Positions 8,797 through 17,721 of a DNA stretch of 64,000 nucleotides are shown one piece after another. The stretch spans positions 124,001-188,000 of the forward strand of contig NZ_JAUZQF010000019.1 in assembly GCF_030718205.1 (NCBI RefSeq), read 5' to 3'. The stretch comes from Nonomuraea turcica. GTDB taxonomy: Bacteria > Actinomycetota > Actinomycetes > Streptosporangiales > Streptosporangiaceae. Positions within the stretch are counted from its first letter, which is position 1, and each line of letters starts with the position of its first letter. The notes below the pieces were generated by a model. It did no database searches. It was given only the letters and a program-made list of their open reading frames with translations, and had not been told where the DNA came from. A program made the translations under genes and the position numbers.

Positions 8797-11541
8797 GTGC
8801 CCAGTACGAAGCGCTTATTAGCAGCCTTCCCGGCGGTCGCCCTTCTCGGCGCCGCCCTGTCCGTGCCCAGCGCTCAAGCGGCGTCCGTCGCCCATTACGA
8901 GCCCGCGGCCTCGGACTTCTATATCAACTACGCGCCGCCCACGGTCGGAAAGGACCCGGAGGAGCCGCGTCTTACCGATGTGAGCGCACGCTCGCTCACT
9001 CCGGCGCAGAAGTTCGACAGGAAGTTCTCCAACGGGAATCCGGCCTCCGGCCGCATTCTCGCCGCGCGGGAGAACGAGGCCATCAGGACCGGCCGCAATC
9101 CGGCTGAATGGATATTCAAGAACTCCAAGCAGACCCGCACCGCCAAGCTCCTGACCCTGCTGGTCGAATTCAACGAGCAGGCCGGCGACGACTTCTCCGG
9201 CTTCAACCGGCTGCGCACGGTCAACAGCGGACCGGACGACTGCTTGGTCGAGCCGCCGGGCACGCTCAAGAACGGCCCCCTGCACAACAACATCCCGGAC
9301 CCGGCAACGCTCCCGCACAAGGACAACAACTCCTTCTGGGTCAAGGACTTCAGCCCCGAGCACTTCAACAAGATGCTCTACACCGACAGGGGCATCACCG
9401 AGCGCGTCCGCCCCGATCTGAAGGACCCGCGCGACGGCAGACCCGGCATCGACATCTCCGGCTTCACGATGAAGAAGATGTACGAGGAGATGTCGAAGGG
9501 CGCCTACTCCGTCACCGGCTCGGCGGTCGGCTGGATCAAGGTCCCGCACTCCGAGGCCTGGTACGGCGCCGCGGCCTGCGGCGGCGCACCCCAGGACATG
9601 TCCGGCCACCCGGACAACCCGCTCGGCGCCCAGCAGCTGGCCATCGACTCGGTGACCACCCTCGCCCAGACCCAGCCGGACTTCCCGTGGGCCGACTACG
9701 ACGTCGAGGACATCTCCGACGCCGACGGTGACGGCAACCACCAGGAGCCCGACGGCGTCATCGACCACCTGGTGCTGGTGCACGCAGGAAAGGACAAGTC
9801 CTCCGACGGTGGCGCCGAGGGCACCTACGCCATCTGGGCCCACTCCAGCGCGGTCGCCGGCGGCTACAAGGTCCCCGGCACCGACAAGAAGATCTCCAAC
9901 TACATCGTGCAGCCGGAGGACTCCGGCGTCGGCGTCTTCGCCCACGAGTACGGCCACGACCTGGGCCTGCCCGACCTGTACGACACCTCAGGCCAGGCCA
10001 GCTCGGCGGTGGACTTCTGGGACCTGATGTCCAGCGGCTCCCACTCCGGCCCGATCTTCCAGTCCATGCCGACCCACATGGGCCTATGGGACAAGTGGGT
10101 GCTCGGCTGGGCGAACCCGACCACACTCAACCCCGGCGACGCCGCCAAAGTCGTCACGGTCGGCCAGTCCTCGCGCACGCCCAAGCTCACCGCCGACGGC
10201 GTCCGGGTGAACCTGGCCTCCACACCGCAGAAGATGATCGACGTCCACAGCGGCTCGAACGCCTGGTGGACCGGCCTGGACCAGGATTGGGCGAACCTCA
10301 CGCTGACCCGTGACCTGCCCGTGCCCGCCGGGACCGATCTCAGGCTCTGGATGTGGAACAACTACGTGATCGAGCAGGACTGGGACTTCGGCTTCGTCGA
10401 GGTCTCCACCGACGGCGGCGAGACGTGGTCCCAGCAGAAGGTCTACGACGAGGCCGGCGCCGAGGTCAGCACGCCTGACGACTACCCGGACCCGAACAAT
10501 AACCTCACGTCCTTCGGCAACAAGAAGTACGGACTCACCGGGGACAGCGGCGGCTGGCGCCACGACTACGTGAACCTGACGCCGTTCGCCGGCCAGACGA
10601 TCAAGCTCCGGCTGACGTTCAACACCGACGCCGCCTTCCAGGAGCGTGGCTGGCACGCCGACGACTTCCAGCTCACCAACGGCGGCACCGCCGTGTGGAG
10701 CGACGACGTCGAAGGTGGCGACAACGGGTGGAAGCCCGTCGGCGGCACGTTCACCAACACCAGCGGCCAGGGCTGGACGCGCAACAACGGCGAGCGCGAG
10801 ATCTCCCGGTTCTACCTGGCCGAGTGGCGTAACTTCGACGGCTTCGACAAGGGCCTGCAGTACACCTACGACACCGACTACCTCCGCGAGGGGGCGTGGA
10901 AGGTGCAGAAGCTGAAGTACAACGCGCCGGGCCTGCTGGTGTGGTACCGCGACTCCACGTTCGTCAACAACAACCTCCTCAGCACCCTGCGGCTCCCGCC
11001 GAGCGTCGGGCCCAAGGGCAGCCTGCTGGTCGTGGACTCGCACTACGAGCCGCTGCGCCGCACCGGGACCGCGGCCGAGAAGGACCCGACGGCCAACAAG
11101 AACCTCCAGGGGCGGGTGCAGACGTCCAACGCCGCGTTCGGGTTCGGCAAGACGTACCCGTTCAAGGAGTGCCTGGAGGCGCCGGACGAGCCGTTCAGCG
11201 AGTACTGCACGGACTTCCCCGCGCAGAAGGGCGTCTCGCACTTCACCGACGCCAAGACGTGGTATCCGGGCATCGAGGTGCTCAACGGCGCGCTCGCCTT
11301 CCGGGACTTCGACGCCTCGGTGGTCGTGCCGTCCAAGGGCGACCAGACGTACACCACCCGCGTGGTGCACGCCGACGGCACGCCCGCCACGGAGCTGTAC
11401 GGCCAGGTGGCCGCGGGCTCCGTGCTCGGTACCGGCAACCCCGGTGACGAGAGCAAGGCGCTCGGCGTGCAGTTCAAGCTGATCTCCCCGCTGCCGGGCA
11501 ACCTGGGTGCGATTGTTCAGGTAGTCCCGCCCAAGAAGTAA
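8797..11541 (+). CDS. Secreted M6-family (immune inhibitor A-like) metalloprotease
   Basis: 914 aa from GTG 8797, chosen because AGAGAGGG lies 6 nt upstream and a typical signal peptide follows (basic STKRLLAAF, a hydrophobic core, and AQA cleavage near residue 28). Zinc site HEYGHDLGLPDLYD with His383, Glu384 and His387. The preceding DADGDGNHQEPDG (about residue 308) looks like a calcium loop. The C-terminal half has beta-rich segments with a repeated ADDFQL/DDVEGG pattern typical of the M6 ancillary domains. It should be exported and degrade extracellular proteins. A perfect terminator hairpin follows 3 nt after the stop. Transcribed alone. Confidence 0.93.
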   Translation: MPSTKRLLAAFPAVALLGAALSVPSAQAASVAHYEPAASDFYINYAPPTVGKDPEEPRLTDVSARSLTPAQKFDRKFSNGNPASGRILAARENEAIRTGRNPAEWIFKNSKQTRTAKLLTLLVEFNEQAGDDFSGFNRLRTVNSGPDDCLVEPPGTLKNGPLHNNIPDPATLPHKDNNSFWVKDFSPEHFNKMLYTDRGITERVRPDLKDPRDGRPGIDISGFTMKKMYEEMSKGAYSVTGSAVGWIKVPHSEAWYGAAACGGAPQDMSGHPDNPLGAQQLAIDSVTTLAQTQPDFPWADYDVEDISDADGDGNHQEPDGVIDHLVLVHAGKDKSSDGGAEGTYAIWAHSSAVAGGYKVPGTDKKISNYIVQPEDSGVGVFAHEYGHDLGLPDLYDTSGQASSAVDFWDLMSSGSHSGPIFQSMPTHMGLWDKWVLGWANPTTLNPGDAAKVVTVGQSSRTPKLTADGVRVNLASTPQKMIDVHSGSNAWWTGLDQDWANLTLTRDLPVPAGTDLRLWMWNNYVIEQDWDFGFVEVSTDGGETWSQQKVYDEAGAEVSTPDDYPDPNNNLTSFGNKKYGLTGDSGGWRHDYVNLTPFAGQTIKLRLTFNTDAAFQERGWHADDFQLTNGGTAVWSDDVEGGDNGWKPVGGTFTNTSGQGWTRNNGEREISRFYLAEWRNFDGFDKGLQYTYDTDYLREGAWKVQKLKYNAPGLLVWYRDSTFVNNNLLSTLRLPPSVGPKGSLLVVDSHYEPLRRTGTAAEKDPTANKNLQGRVQTSNAAFGFGKTYPFKECLEAPDEPFSEYCTDFPAQKGVSHFTDAKTWYPGIEVLNGALAFRDFDASVVVPSKGDQTYTTRVVHADGTPATELYGQVAAGSVLGTGNPGDESKALGVQFKLISPLPGNLGAIVQVVPPKK

Positions 11542-11544
11542 ATT

Positions 11545-11578
11545 CGTAGGGCCGCCGAGGTACCCCGGCGGCCCTACG
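11545..11578 (+). terminator. Terminator hairpin after the M6 protease
   Basis: Perfect 13-bp stem (arms CGTAGGGCCGCCG and CGGCGGCCCTACG) with an 8-nt loop. It begins 3 nt after the protease stop and ends 4 nt before the next gene's first possible start codon, so it also occupies the place where a ribosome site would be. Confidence 0.75.
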
Positions 11579-11582
11579 ATTG

Positions 11583-12527
11583 ATGACCATGAGCGAACTG
11601 CGCACCAAGACCGAGCACACCGAGGCGATCCTGAGGGATCGCCGGGTGGCCGTGGTGGTGAACACTCGCTCGCGCCGGGGCCGCCGCCACTACTTCGAGG
11701 TGATCGAGCAGATCCACAACCTCGGGTTCGAGCCGCTGGCCGAGCTGTCGGTCTACAACCCCAAGCGGCTGCGCGACCTGCTCGACACCGCCCTGGCGAC
11801 CAAGCCGGACCTGCTCATCGTGGGCGGCGGCGACGGCACGCTCTCCTCGGCGGTGCGCCACGTGGCGCACCGCGATGTGGCGCTGGGCGTGCTGCCACTC
11901 GGCACCACCAACAACTTCGCCCGCAGCCTCGGCCTGCCGCTCGACCTGGCCGGGGCGATCAAGGTGTTCGCCACCGGCAAGGTGGCCGACATCGACCTGG
12001 GCATGGCCGGCGACCGGGAGTTCGCCAACCTGGCCAGCTTCGGGGTGTCGGTGGAGGTGGCGGGCAAGGTCAAGCCGTGGCTCAAGCGCATCGTGGGCCG
12101 GCCCGCCTATCCGCTGACGGCGCTGACGATCCTGCCGAACCACAAGCCGTTCCGGGCGTACATCACGGTCGAGGGGCAGCGCCACGAGCTGCTCACCCAC
12201 CAGCTCAACATCGCCAACGGCCGCTTCCACGGCGGCTGGCAGGTGGCCAAGGACATCAGCATCGACAACGGCCTGCTGGTGGCCTACCAGCTCGGTTCGG
12301 GCAAGAAGCTGCGGCTGCTCGGCGAGACGCTGCTCAGGGCGACCACCGGCCGCTGGCGCAGCCTCGCGGGCGGGCCGTTCGTGGTCGGGCGGGAGATGTA
12401 TCTGGAGACCGACCCGCCGATGGCCGCCGACGTGGACGGCGAGGTGCGGCTGCGCACCCCGATCAGGCTCCGCGTGGTGCCCAACGGCGTGCGCGTCATG
12501 GTGCCCGCCTCGTTCGAGGACCGCTAA
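11583..12527 (+). CDS. Diacylglycerol kinase-family lipid kinase
   Basis: 314 aa from ATG 11583 (TTG 11580 and ATG 11589 are alternatives). The catalytic-domain motif GGGDGT is at residues 81-86, followed by LGVLPLGTTNNFAR, which is characteristic of YegS/LipK-type lipid kinases. The C-terminal beta-sandwich contains the family pattern ADVDGEVRL. It phosphorylates a lipid alcohol using ATP at the membrane surface. No ribosome site can exist between the terminator hairpin and the start, so a leaderless transcript is likely. It overlaps the convergent SWIM gene by 4 bp. Confidence 0.88.
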   Translation: MTMSELRTKTEHTEAILRDRRVAVVVNTRSRRGRRHYFEVIEQIHNLGFEPLAELSVYNPKRLRDLLDTALATKPDLLIVGGGDGTLSSAVRHVAHRDVALGVLPLGTTNNFARSLGLPLDLAGAIKVFATGKVADIDLGMAGDREFANLASFGVSVEVAGKVKPWLKRIVGRPAYPLTALTILPNHKPFRAYITVEGQRHELLTHQLNIANGRFHGGWQVAKDISIDNGLLVAYQLGSGKKLRLLGETLLRATTGRWRSLAGGPFVVGREMYLETDPPMAADVDGEVRLRTPIRLRVVPNGVRVMVPASFEDR

Positions 12528-13282
12528 CCCAGCTGCCGATACGCCGGACCGAGCACCCGCGCCAGGTCGGCGGGCGGCGGGAAGACCCGCAGCAGCAGGT
12601 CAGGGGCGGCGGCCGCGGGGCGGCGCTCGGGCCGGTGCGCGGTGGCGCCGGGGGCGTAGAAGTCGGCCAGCCGGTCGGCGAACGGCACGTCCTCGACCTG
12701 CAGCTCCTCCGCGGCCTCGCCGGCCAGGGAGCCGAGCAGTTGCTCGCGGGTGCGCCCGCGCCAGGCCAGCACCAGGAACGGGTCGTCGTCGAACGACTCG
12801 GCCAGCAGGTAGAGCGCCGCCGACAGGTGCTTGCACGGGAAACCCCAGTCCGGGCACGAGCAGTCCATGTCCAGGTCGCGGGGGAACAGGTCGACCCCCA
12901 TCGCGGCGAACAGCTCCTCGATCTCGACCGGCATCTCCCCGGCCAGCAGCTTGGCCCGGTAGACGGCCTGCGCCGCGATGGCCTCCTCGAGCGCGGCCCA
13001 CCGGCTCTCGTCGTACACGTCGATCCTGATCACGACCTCGTACGGATCCGGCCGCGAGCCCTGCACGGCGGCCCTGACCTCGCCCGCGGTCAGGTCGATC
13101 GACAGGACCTGGCCCTGCCGGGCGTAGGCCCGGCCGCGCGAGAGCCGCCCCTTGTCGCAGATGCGCTCCAGGATGTCGATGAACCGCCGCGACCACCAGG
13201 TCGAGCCGATCGAGCCACGTTGCGTACGGGCCCTGATGCCGCCGTCGACCTTGATCGGCCTTCCGCCGTCGAACCACGCCAC
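12524..13282 (-). CDS. SWIM zinc-finger protein
   Basis: 252 aa from GTG 13282. The zinc ligand set CxCx(n)CxH is at Cys141, Cys143, Cys150 and His152 (CSCPDWGFPCKH). The start lies 1 nt after the stop of the SNF2 helicase gene, so the two are translationally coupled. SWIM proteins beside SNF2 ATPases are a recurrent actinobacterial pair, presumably acting together on DNA or chromatin-like nucleoprotein. The exact function is not established. Proline-rich C-terminus. Confidence 0.85.
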   Translation of the reverse strand: MAWFDGGRPIKVDGGIRARTQRGSIGSTWWSRRFIDILERICDKGRLSRGRAYARQGQVLSIDLTAGEVRAAVQGSRPDPYEVVIRIDVYDESRWAALEEAIAAQAVYRAKLLAGEMPVEIEELFAAMGVDLFPRDLDMDCSCPDWGFPCKHLSAALYLLAESFDDDPFLVLAWRGRTREQLLGSLAGEAAEELQVEDVPFADRLADFYAPGATAHRPERRPAAAAPDLLLRVFPPPADLARVLGPAYRQLG

Positions 13283-13283
13283 G

Positions 13284-16250
13284 TCAGCTCACCCCCTCCG
13301 CGGTCAGGCGGAACACCTCGCGCAGCTCGTCGGTCGACAGGTCCGTGAGCCACTCCTCGCCGGTGCCGACCACCCGCTCGGCCAGGGCCTTCTTGCGCTC
13401 GATCATCTCGTCCACGCGCTCCTCCAGGGTGCCCGCGCAGATCAGCTTGCGCACCTGCACGTTCTTGCGCTGCCCGATCCGGAAGGCGCGGTCGGTGGCC
13501 TGGTCCTCGACGGCCGGGTTCCACCAGCGGTCCACGTGCACGACGTGATTGGCGGCCGTCAGGTTGAGCCCAACCCCGGCCGCCTTGAGCGACAACACGA
13601 ACAACATCGGCTCCGGGTCCTGCTGGAACCGCTCGACCAGCCGGTCGCGGGTCTTCTTCGGCAGGCCGCCGTGCAGCCACAGCACCGGGCGGTCCAGCCG
13701 CTGCGCCAGATAGGGCTGGAGCATCGTCCCGAACTCGGCGTATTGGGTGAAGAGCAGTGCCTTCTCGCCCTCCGCCAGGATCTCCTCGGCCAGCTGCTCG
13801 AGACGGGCCAGCTTGCCCGACCGGCCCGCCAGCCGGGAGCCGTCCTTGAGCAGGTGGGCCGGATGGTTGCAGACCTGCTTGAGCTTGGCCATGGTCGCCA
13901 GCACCAGGCCGCGCCGCTCGATGCCCTCGCTGTCGTCGATCTTGGCCAGCATGTCGTCCACGACTGCCTGGTAGAGCGAGGCCTGCTCGGGCGTGAGCGG
14001 GCACCACTCCTTGACCTCCATCTTCTCCGGCAGATCGGTGATGATGGATTTGTCGGTCTTGAGGCGGCGGAGGATGAACGGACCCGTCGCCCGCTTGAGC
14101 GCCCGGGCGGCCTGCTCGTCCTGACGGGCCTCGATGGGCTCCTGGAACCGGGTCCTGAAGCGCGAGCGCGACCCCAGCAGTCCCGGGTTGGCGAATTCCA
14201 TGATCGACCAGAGCTCGGCCAGGTGGTTTTCCACCGGGGTGCCGGTCAGGGCCAGCCTGGTGGGCGCCGGGATGGATCGTACGGCCTGCGCCTGCAGCGT
14301 CCCGCTGTTCTTGATCGCCTGGGCCTCGTCGCACACGACCCTGCGCCATTCGTGCCGCTTGAGGGTCTCCAGGTCGCGTTGCGCGGTGCCGTACGTGGTG
14401 ATCACCAGGTCGGCGCGCCCGATCTCGGCCGCGTCCCTGCCGCTGCCGTGGTGCACGTAGACCCGCAGCCCCGGCGCGAACCTGGCCGCCTCCCGCTGCC
14501 AGTTGCCCACCAGCGACATCGGGCACACCAGCAGTGTCGGCACGTCCGACCGCTCGTGCACGAGCAGGGCCAGCGTGGTGATCGTCTTGCCCAGCCCCAT
14601 GTCGTCCGCCAGCACCCCGCCGAGGCCCAGCTGTGACAGGAAGCTCAGCCACGCCAGGCCGCGCTCCTGGTAGGGCCGGAGCATGGCGTCCAGGCCGGCC
14701 GGGGTCGCGAGCGGCTCCAGCCGCCGCTCGGCCTGGCCGGACAGCAGGTCGCCGAGCACACCGTCGGCGTCGACCTCCAGCAGCGGCAGCTCGTCGTCGC
14801 CCCAGAGATCGGCGCCGACCACGTGCTGGAGGATGTCGGCGGCCGTCACCTCGCCCGTGCGCTCGCCCTCCACGGCCCTCAGGGCCGCCTTCAGCTGCCG
14901 GTCGTCCAGCTCCACCCACTGGCCACGCACCCGGACCAGGGGCACCTTGAGCCTGACCAGCTCGGCCAGCTCCGCCTCACTGATCGTCTCATCGCCCACC
15001 GCCAGGTCGATGCGGAAGTCGACCAGCTGCCGCATCCCGAACCCCTGGCTCACGGCCGCCGTCTGCGCCTTGGTCCTGGTGGTGAGCTTGAGCCCCAGCT
15101 TGGTGCGTCCGGCCCAGCGGGGCAGCTGCACCCCGAACCCGGCCGCCTGCAACAGCGGCGCCGCCTGCCGCAGGAACCCGAACGCCCCCGCCGTGTCCAG
15201 CGCCAGCTCGCTCGGCTCCGGCACCCGCAGGGCCCGGTCCAGCTCGGGGTAGAGCCGCACCGCCCGGCCCAGCCCGGTCAGCAGCTCGCGTTCGGGAATC
15301 GGCGGCAGGCCGGGCACCCGCGTGCCGCCCCACACCTCCGCCGCGGGGACGTAGAGGCTCGGGTCGTCGGCGGCCTGCAGCGCCAGCTCCACGCGCCAGT
15401 CGTCGGTGTCCGCCGGCTCCAGCAGCCGGAAGCACACCCGTGCCGCGCCCTCGGCCGCCGTCGCGGCGTCGTGCCACTTCTCCAGCTCCCGGCGCAGGTC
15501 GGGAACGTCGGGGCAGGCGGGGTCCGCGCCGGTCAGCGCGGCCAGCCAGCGGTCCTGGAGGGTCTTGGGGCGGGCGACGAGGGGCTCGGTGAGCGTCTGG
15601 CGCACGAGCGCGTCGGTGAAGGCTTCGAGCGCCTCGCGGAGCACGCCGGCGGAGGGGCGCTCGGTGCGCGAGGTACGGCACGCGGGCGGCATGGCCAGCG
15701 CCAGCTCCCGGAAATATCCGGCATCCACCCCGGTCACCGCGGGCCGCCACACGGCCCGCGCGTCGGCCTGGGGAACCCCCCACATGTCGCCGTCCACATG
15801 CCCTGCGACCGGTGGCACGAGCTGGGGGATGACGCGGCCGCGGCGTACCAGGTCGCGGGCGAAGTCGGCGACCGCGGCCCAGTGGCGCAGGGTGGCGGTG
15901 CCGGTGTGCCCGGCCAGCACCCGCAGCGCCGCCGCGGCGGGCGGCACGAGCGCGGGCACCTGCCACAGGTGCAGTCGCGGGCGGGTCACCTCGGAAAGTC
16001 GGCCGGTCTCCGGCGACGGCAATGGCTCCTTGACCGAGCCGGGCAGCAACACCTCCAGCGTCCGCCCCGGCACGTCATCGAGCCCGAGCACGGCCGCGAC
16101 GCCGGATGCGGGCGCGGCGAACGGATGCGGCCGCGGCTCACCGCTCCGCGCTGCGCGGCCCCGCAGCGGTGGGCCGGCGGCAGGGTCGTCGCCGTTCTCC
16201 GCCCAGAAAGCGAGCCCATCGGCCGCCCAGACCCCGTGTACCAGCACCAC
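13284..16250 (-). CDS. SNF2-family DEAD/H-box helicase/ATPase
   Basis: 988 aa from GTG 16250. The first half (residues 1-500) is an alanine/proline-rich region found in bacterial SNF2 homologues. Helicase domain 1 has Walker A DDMGLGKT near residue 550 and Walker B DEAQ near 638 followed by LTGTPVENHL. Domain 2 carries LFTQYAEFGTML, LSLKAAGVGLNLTAANHV and DRAFRIGQRKNV near residues 830-940. It is a nucleic-acid-dependent ATPase likely remodelling protein-DNA complexes. Followed immediately by the SWIM gene. Confidence 0.93.
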   Translation of the reverse strand: MVLVHGVWAADGLAFWAENGDDPAAGPPLRGRAARSGEPRPHPFAAPASGVAAVLGLDDVPGRTLEVLLPGSVKEPLPSPETGRLSEVTRPRLHLWQVPALVPPAAAALRVLAGHTGTATLRHWAAVADFARDLVRRGRVIPQLVPPVAGHVDGDMWGVPQADARAVWRPAVTGVDAGYFRELALAMPPACRTSRTERPSAGVLREALEAFTDALVRQTLTEPLVARPKTLQDRWLAALTGADPACPDVPDLRRELEKWHDAATAAEGAARVCFRLLEPADTDDWRVELALQAADDPSLYVPAAEVWGGTRVPGLPPIPERELLTGLGRAVRLYPELDRALRVPEPSELALDTAGAFGFLRQAAPLLQAAGFGVQLPRWAGRTKLGLKLTTRTKAQTAAVSQGFGMRQLVDFRIDLAVGDETISEAELAELVRLKVPLVRVRGQWVELDDRQLKAALRAVEGERTGEVTAADILQHVVGADLWGDDELPLLEVDADGVLGDLLSGQAERRLEPLATPAGLDAMLRPYQERGLAWLSFLSQLGLGGVLADDMGLGKTITTLALLVHERSDVPTLLVCPMSLVGNWQREAARFAPGLRVYVHHGSGRDAAEIGRADLVITTYGTAQRDLETLKRHEWRRVVCDEAQAIKNSGTLQAQAVRSIPAPTRLALTGTPVENHLAELWSIMEFANPGLLGSRSRFRTRFQEPIEARQDEQAARALKRATGPFILRRLKTDKSIITDLPEKMEVKEWCPLTPEQASLYQAVVDDMLAKIDDSEGIERRGLVLATMAKLKQVCNHPAHLLKDGSRLAGRSGKLARLEQLAEEILAEGEKALLFTQYAEFGTMLQPYLAQRLDRPVLWLHGGLPKKTRDRLVERFQQDPEPMLFVLSLKAAGVGLNLTAANHVVHVDRWWNPAVEDQATDRAFRIGQRKNVQVRKLICAGTLEERVDEMIERKKALAERVVGTGEEWLTDLSTDELREVFRLTAEGVS

Positions 16251-16297
16251 GGCAGGTTACCTCCGAGAACGGAAGATCAGGTCCGGATAGGATCCCG

Positions 16298-16366
16298 CCG
16301 CCCCCGCGACGTGTCCTGGACGTCGGCTGTGGCCAGGGCACGCAGACGCTCAGGCTCGCTGGTCCA
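16298..16366 (+). pseudogene. Remnant of a class I SAM-dependent methyltransferase (motif I only)
   Basis: One frame reads PPPPRRVLDVGCGQGTQT followed by LRLA, a textbook motif I (SAM-binding GxGxG loop) preceded by the usual proline-rich lead. No start, motif II or catalytic part is present: the frame runs into unrelated sequence within 20 codons. It lies in the 150-bp gap upstream of the SNF2 gene. This is best read as the relic of a deleted methyltransferase gene. A chance match is possible but the hit is long. Confidence 0.5.
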
Positions 16367-16403
16367 CCTCCTCTGCGAGAGGTCCGGGAGTTAGCATGGA
16401 GGT

Positions 16404-16571
16404 ATGAACCCTCCCGGATCGTGGTGTGAACGGCCGAAGCCGCAGGCCCCGCCGTGCGAGCTCCCGTCCCCGTGGAGCAAGCCGCGGCAACCGGACAACT
16501 GGTGCGATGTGCCGAAGGACCCCGTTCTCTCGGTTCTGGGCCTCCTGCTCAAGGGCGGCAAGCGGAAGTAG
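16404..16571 (+). CDS. Possible 55-aa cysteine/proline-rich small protein
   Basis: 55 codons from ATG to TAG. The product has two WC pairs (SWCERP near residue 7 and NWCDVP near residue 33), many prolines and a leucine-rich C-terminus ending GGKRK. GGAGG lies only 1 nt before ATG, which is too close for efficient initiation, so translation is uncertain. It precedes the holin-like gene by 63 bp in the same orientation. No family is recognised. Confidence 0.4.
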   Translation: MNPPGSWCERPKPQAPPCELPSPWSKPRQPDNWCDVPKDPVLSVLGLLLKGGKRK

Positions 16572-16634
16572 CGGCGCGTGATAGAAGGCCTTCCGCCTGG
16601 GTAGTCGCCTTCCTCAGCGGAGGAGGCGAGCGTC

Positions 16635-17015
16635 GTGAACGACACCCACAGGTTGGTCAACGATCTCTCCGAGCAGGTCTCCAGGCTCGTCAAGGACGAG
16701 TTCCGCCTGGCCAGGATGGAACTCGCGGAGAAAGGCAAGCACGCGGGCTTCGGCGCGGGCCTGTTCGGCGCGGCCGGTACGGTCGCGTTCCTCGGTGGCG
16801 GCACACTGGTGGCGGCCGTCGTCTTGCTCCTCGCTCTGATCATGCCCGGGTGGGCGGCTGCCGCGATCGTGGCGGGAGCGTTGTTCGTCGTCGCCGCCGT
16901 GCTCGGCCTGATCGGTAAGAACCAGGTGAAACGAGCCGCGCCGCTGGTCCCCCAAGAGACCGTCGCGAGCGTCAAGGCCGATATCGACATGGTCAAGGGG
17001 AGGGTACGGCGATGA
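16635..17015 (+). CDS. Phage-holin-like (PF07332-type) membrane protein
   Basis: 126 aa from GTG with GGAGGAGG upstream. An N-terminal amphipathic segment (LVNDLSEQVSRLVKDEFRLAR) precedes two membrane helices (about residues 45-70 and 75-98) and a basic tail. This is the widespread actinobacterial Actinobacterial Holin-X/phage_holin_3_6 family, a chromosomal envelope protein rather than a phage lysis gene. It overlaps the next gene by 4 nt (ATGA), and the pair with a DUF3618 protein is common. Confidence 0.85.
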   Translation: MNDTHRLVNDLSEQVSRLVKDEFRLARMELAEKGKHAGFGAGLFGAAGTVAFLGGGTLVAAVVLLLALIMPGWAAAAIVAGALFVVAAVLGLIGKNQVKRAAPLVPQETVASVKADIDMVKGRVRR

Positions 17016-17665
17016 GCGAGACCGACCCCGGATACGACAGCGAGCACCACGCGGGCGACGTCGGCGCCCGCAGAGCGAGGGTGGGCACGCCGACCGAGCG
17101 TGAGTCGATCAACGTGCCACCGACGAGGCCCGGCGCGGCCGAGAACGCGCAGCGGGCGGAGGCCGCCCGTGAGGAACACGAGACATTCATTCCGGAAGCC
17201 CCCATCCGCGACGAACGATCCGAGGCAACAGAAAGCCTGCGTACCGAGGAGGAGTCGCTGCAGCGGACGCACGGGGACGCCGATGACCAGGAAGAGGGCG
17301 ACGTGCGTAAAGACATCAAGGAAACGCGGCAGGAACTGGGCGACACGGTCGGCGCGCTGGCCGGCAAGGCCGACCTGAAAGGCAAGGCGAGCAACGCTGC
17401 CGAGACCGCCAAGGACAAGGCGGGCGAGGCGGCCGAGGCCGTGAAGACCAAGGCGGGCGAGGCGGCCGAGGCTGTGAAGACCAAGGCGGGCGAGGCGGCC
17501 GAGGCTGTGAAGTCCAAGGCGGGCGACGCCGCGGAGACCGTGAAGACCACCGCCACTGACGCCGCCGAGGAGGCGAAGAAGCGGCCCGTGCTGCTCATCG
17601 CCGCCGCCGGAGCGGTGGCCGCCTTCGTGGTGCGCCGCATCATGAGGCGCCGCAAGGGCAAGTAG
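17012..17665 (+). CDS. DUF3618 protein with alanine/lysine 11-mer repeats and C-terminal membrane anchor
   Basis: 217 aa. The DUF3618 core VRKDIKETRQELGDTVGALA lies near residues 96-115. It is followed by four 11-residue units of the form AGEAAEAVKTK (three near-identical, one diverged), predicted to be a long amphipathic helix resembling LEA-type repeats. A single membrane helix (LLIAAAGAVAAFVV) and a basic tail RRIMRRRKGK end it. Acidic disordered N-terminus. Coupled to the holin-like gene; a stress or envelope role is likely from family context but unproven. Confidence 0.85.
   Translation: MSETDPGYDSEHHAGDVGARRARVGTPTERESINVPPTRPGAAENAQRAEAAREEHETFIPEAPIRDERSEATESLRTEEESLQRTHGDADDQEEGDVRKDIKETRQELGDTVGALAGKADLKGKASNAAETAKDKAGEAAEAVKTKAGEAAEAVKTKAGEAAEAVKSKAGDAAETVKTTATDAAEEAKKRPVLLIAAAGAVAAFVVRRIMRRRKGK
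17420..17551 (+). repeat. 33-bp in-frame tandem repeat in the DUF3618 gene
   Basis: Three consecutive 33-bp units (17420, 17453 and 17486) differ by one or two bases each; a fourth, starting at 17519, has diverged. They encode the AGEAAEAVKTK helical repeat. The near-identity of the first three suggests recent expansion or slippage, so copy number probably varies between strains. Confidence 0.85.
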
Positions 17666-17721
17666 GGCGGACGGTGCCGCCCGGAGCCCCGGGACCGGCC
17701 GGAGGCCGATAGCCTGCCGGA

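Noticed and set aside
14823..16394. 523-codon plus-strand frame opposite the SNF2 gene
   Set aside because: Shadow frame without motifs apart from the methyltransferase remnant, which is in another frame.
16635..17015. Possible prophage, because of a holin-like gene
   Set aside because: The holin_3_6 family is a normal chromosomal envelope protein in actinobacteria; no other phage gene is nearby.
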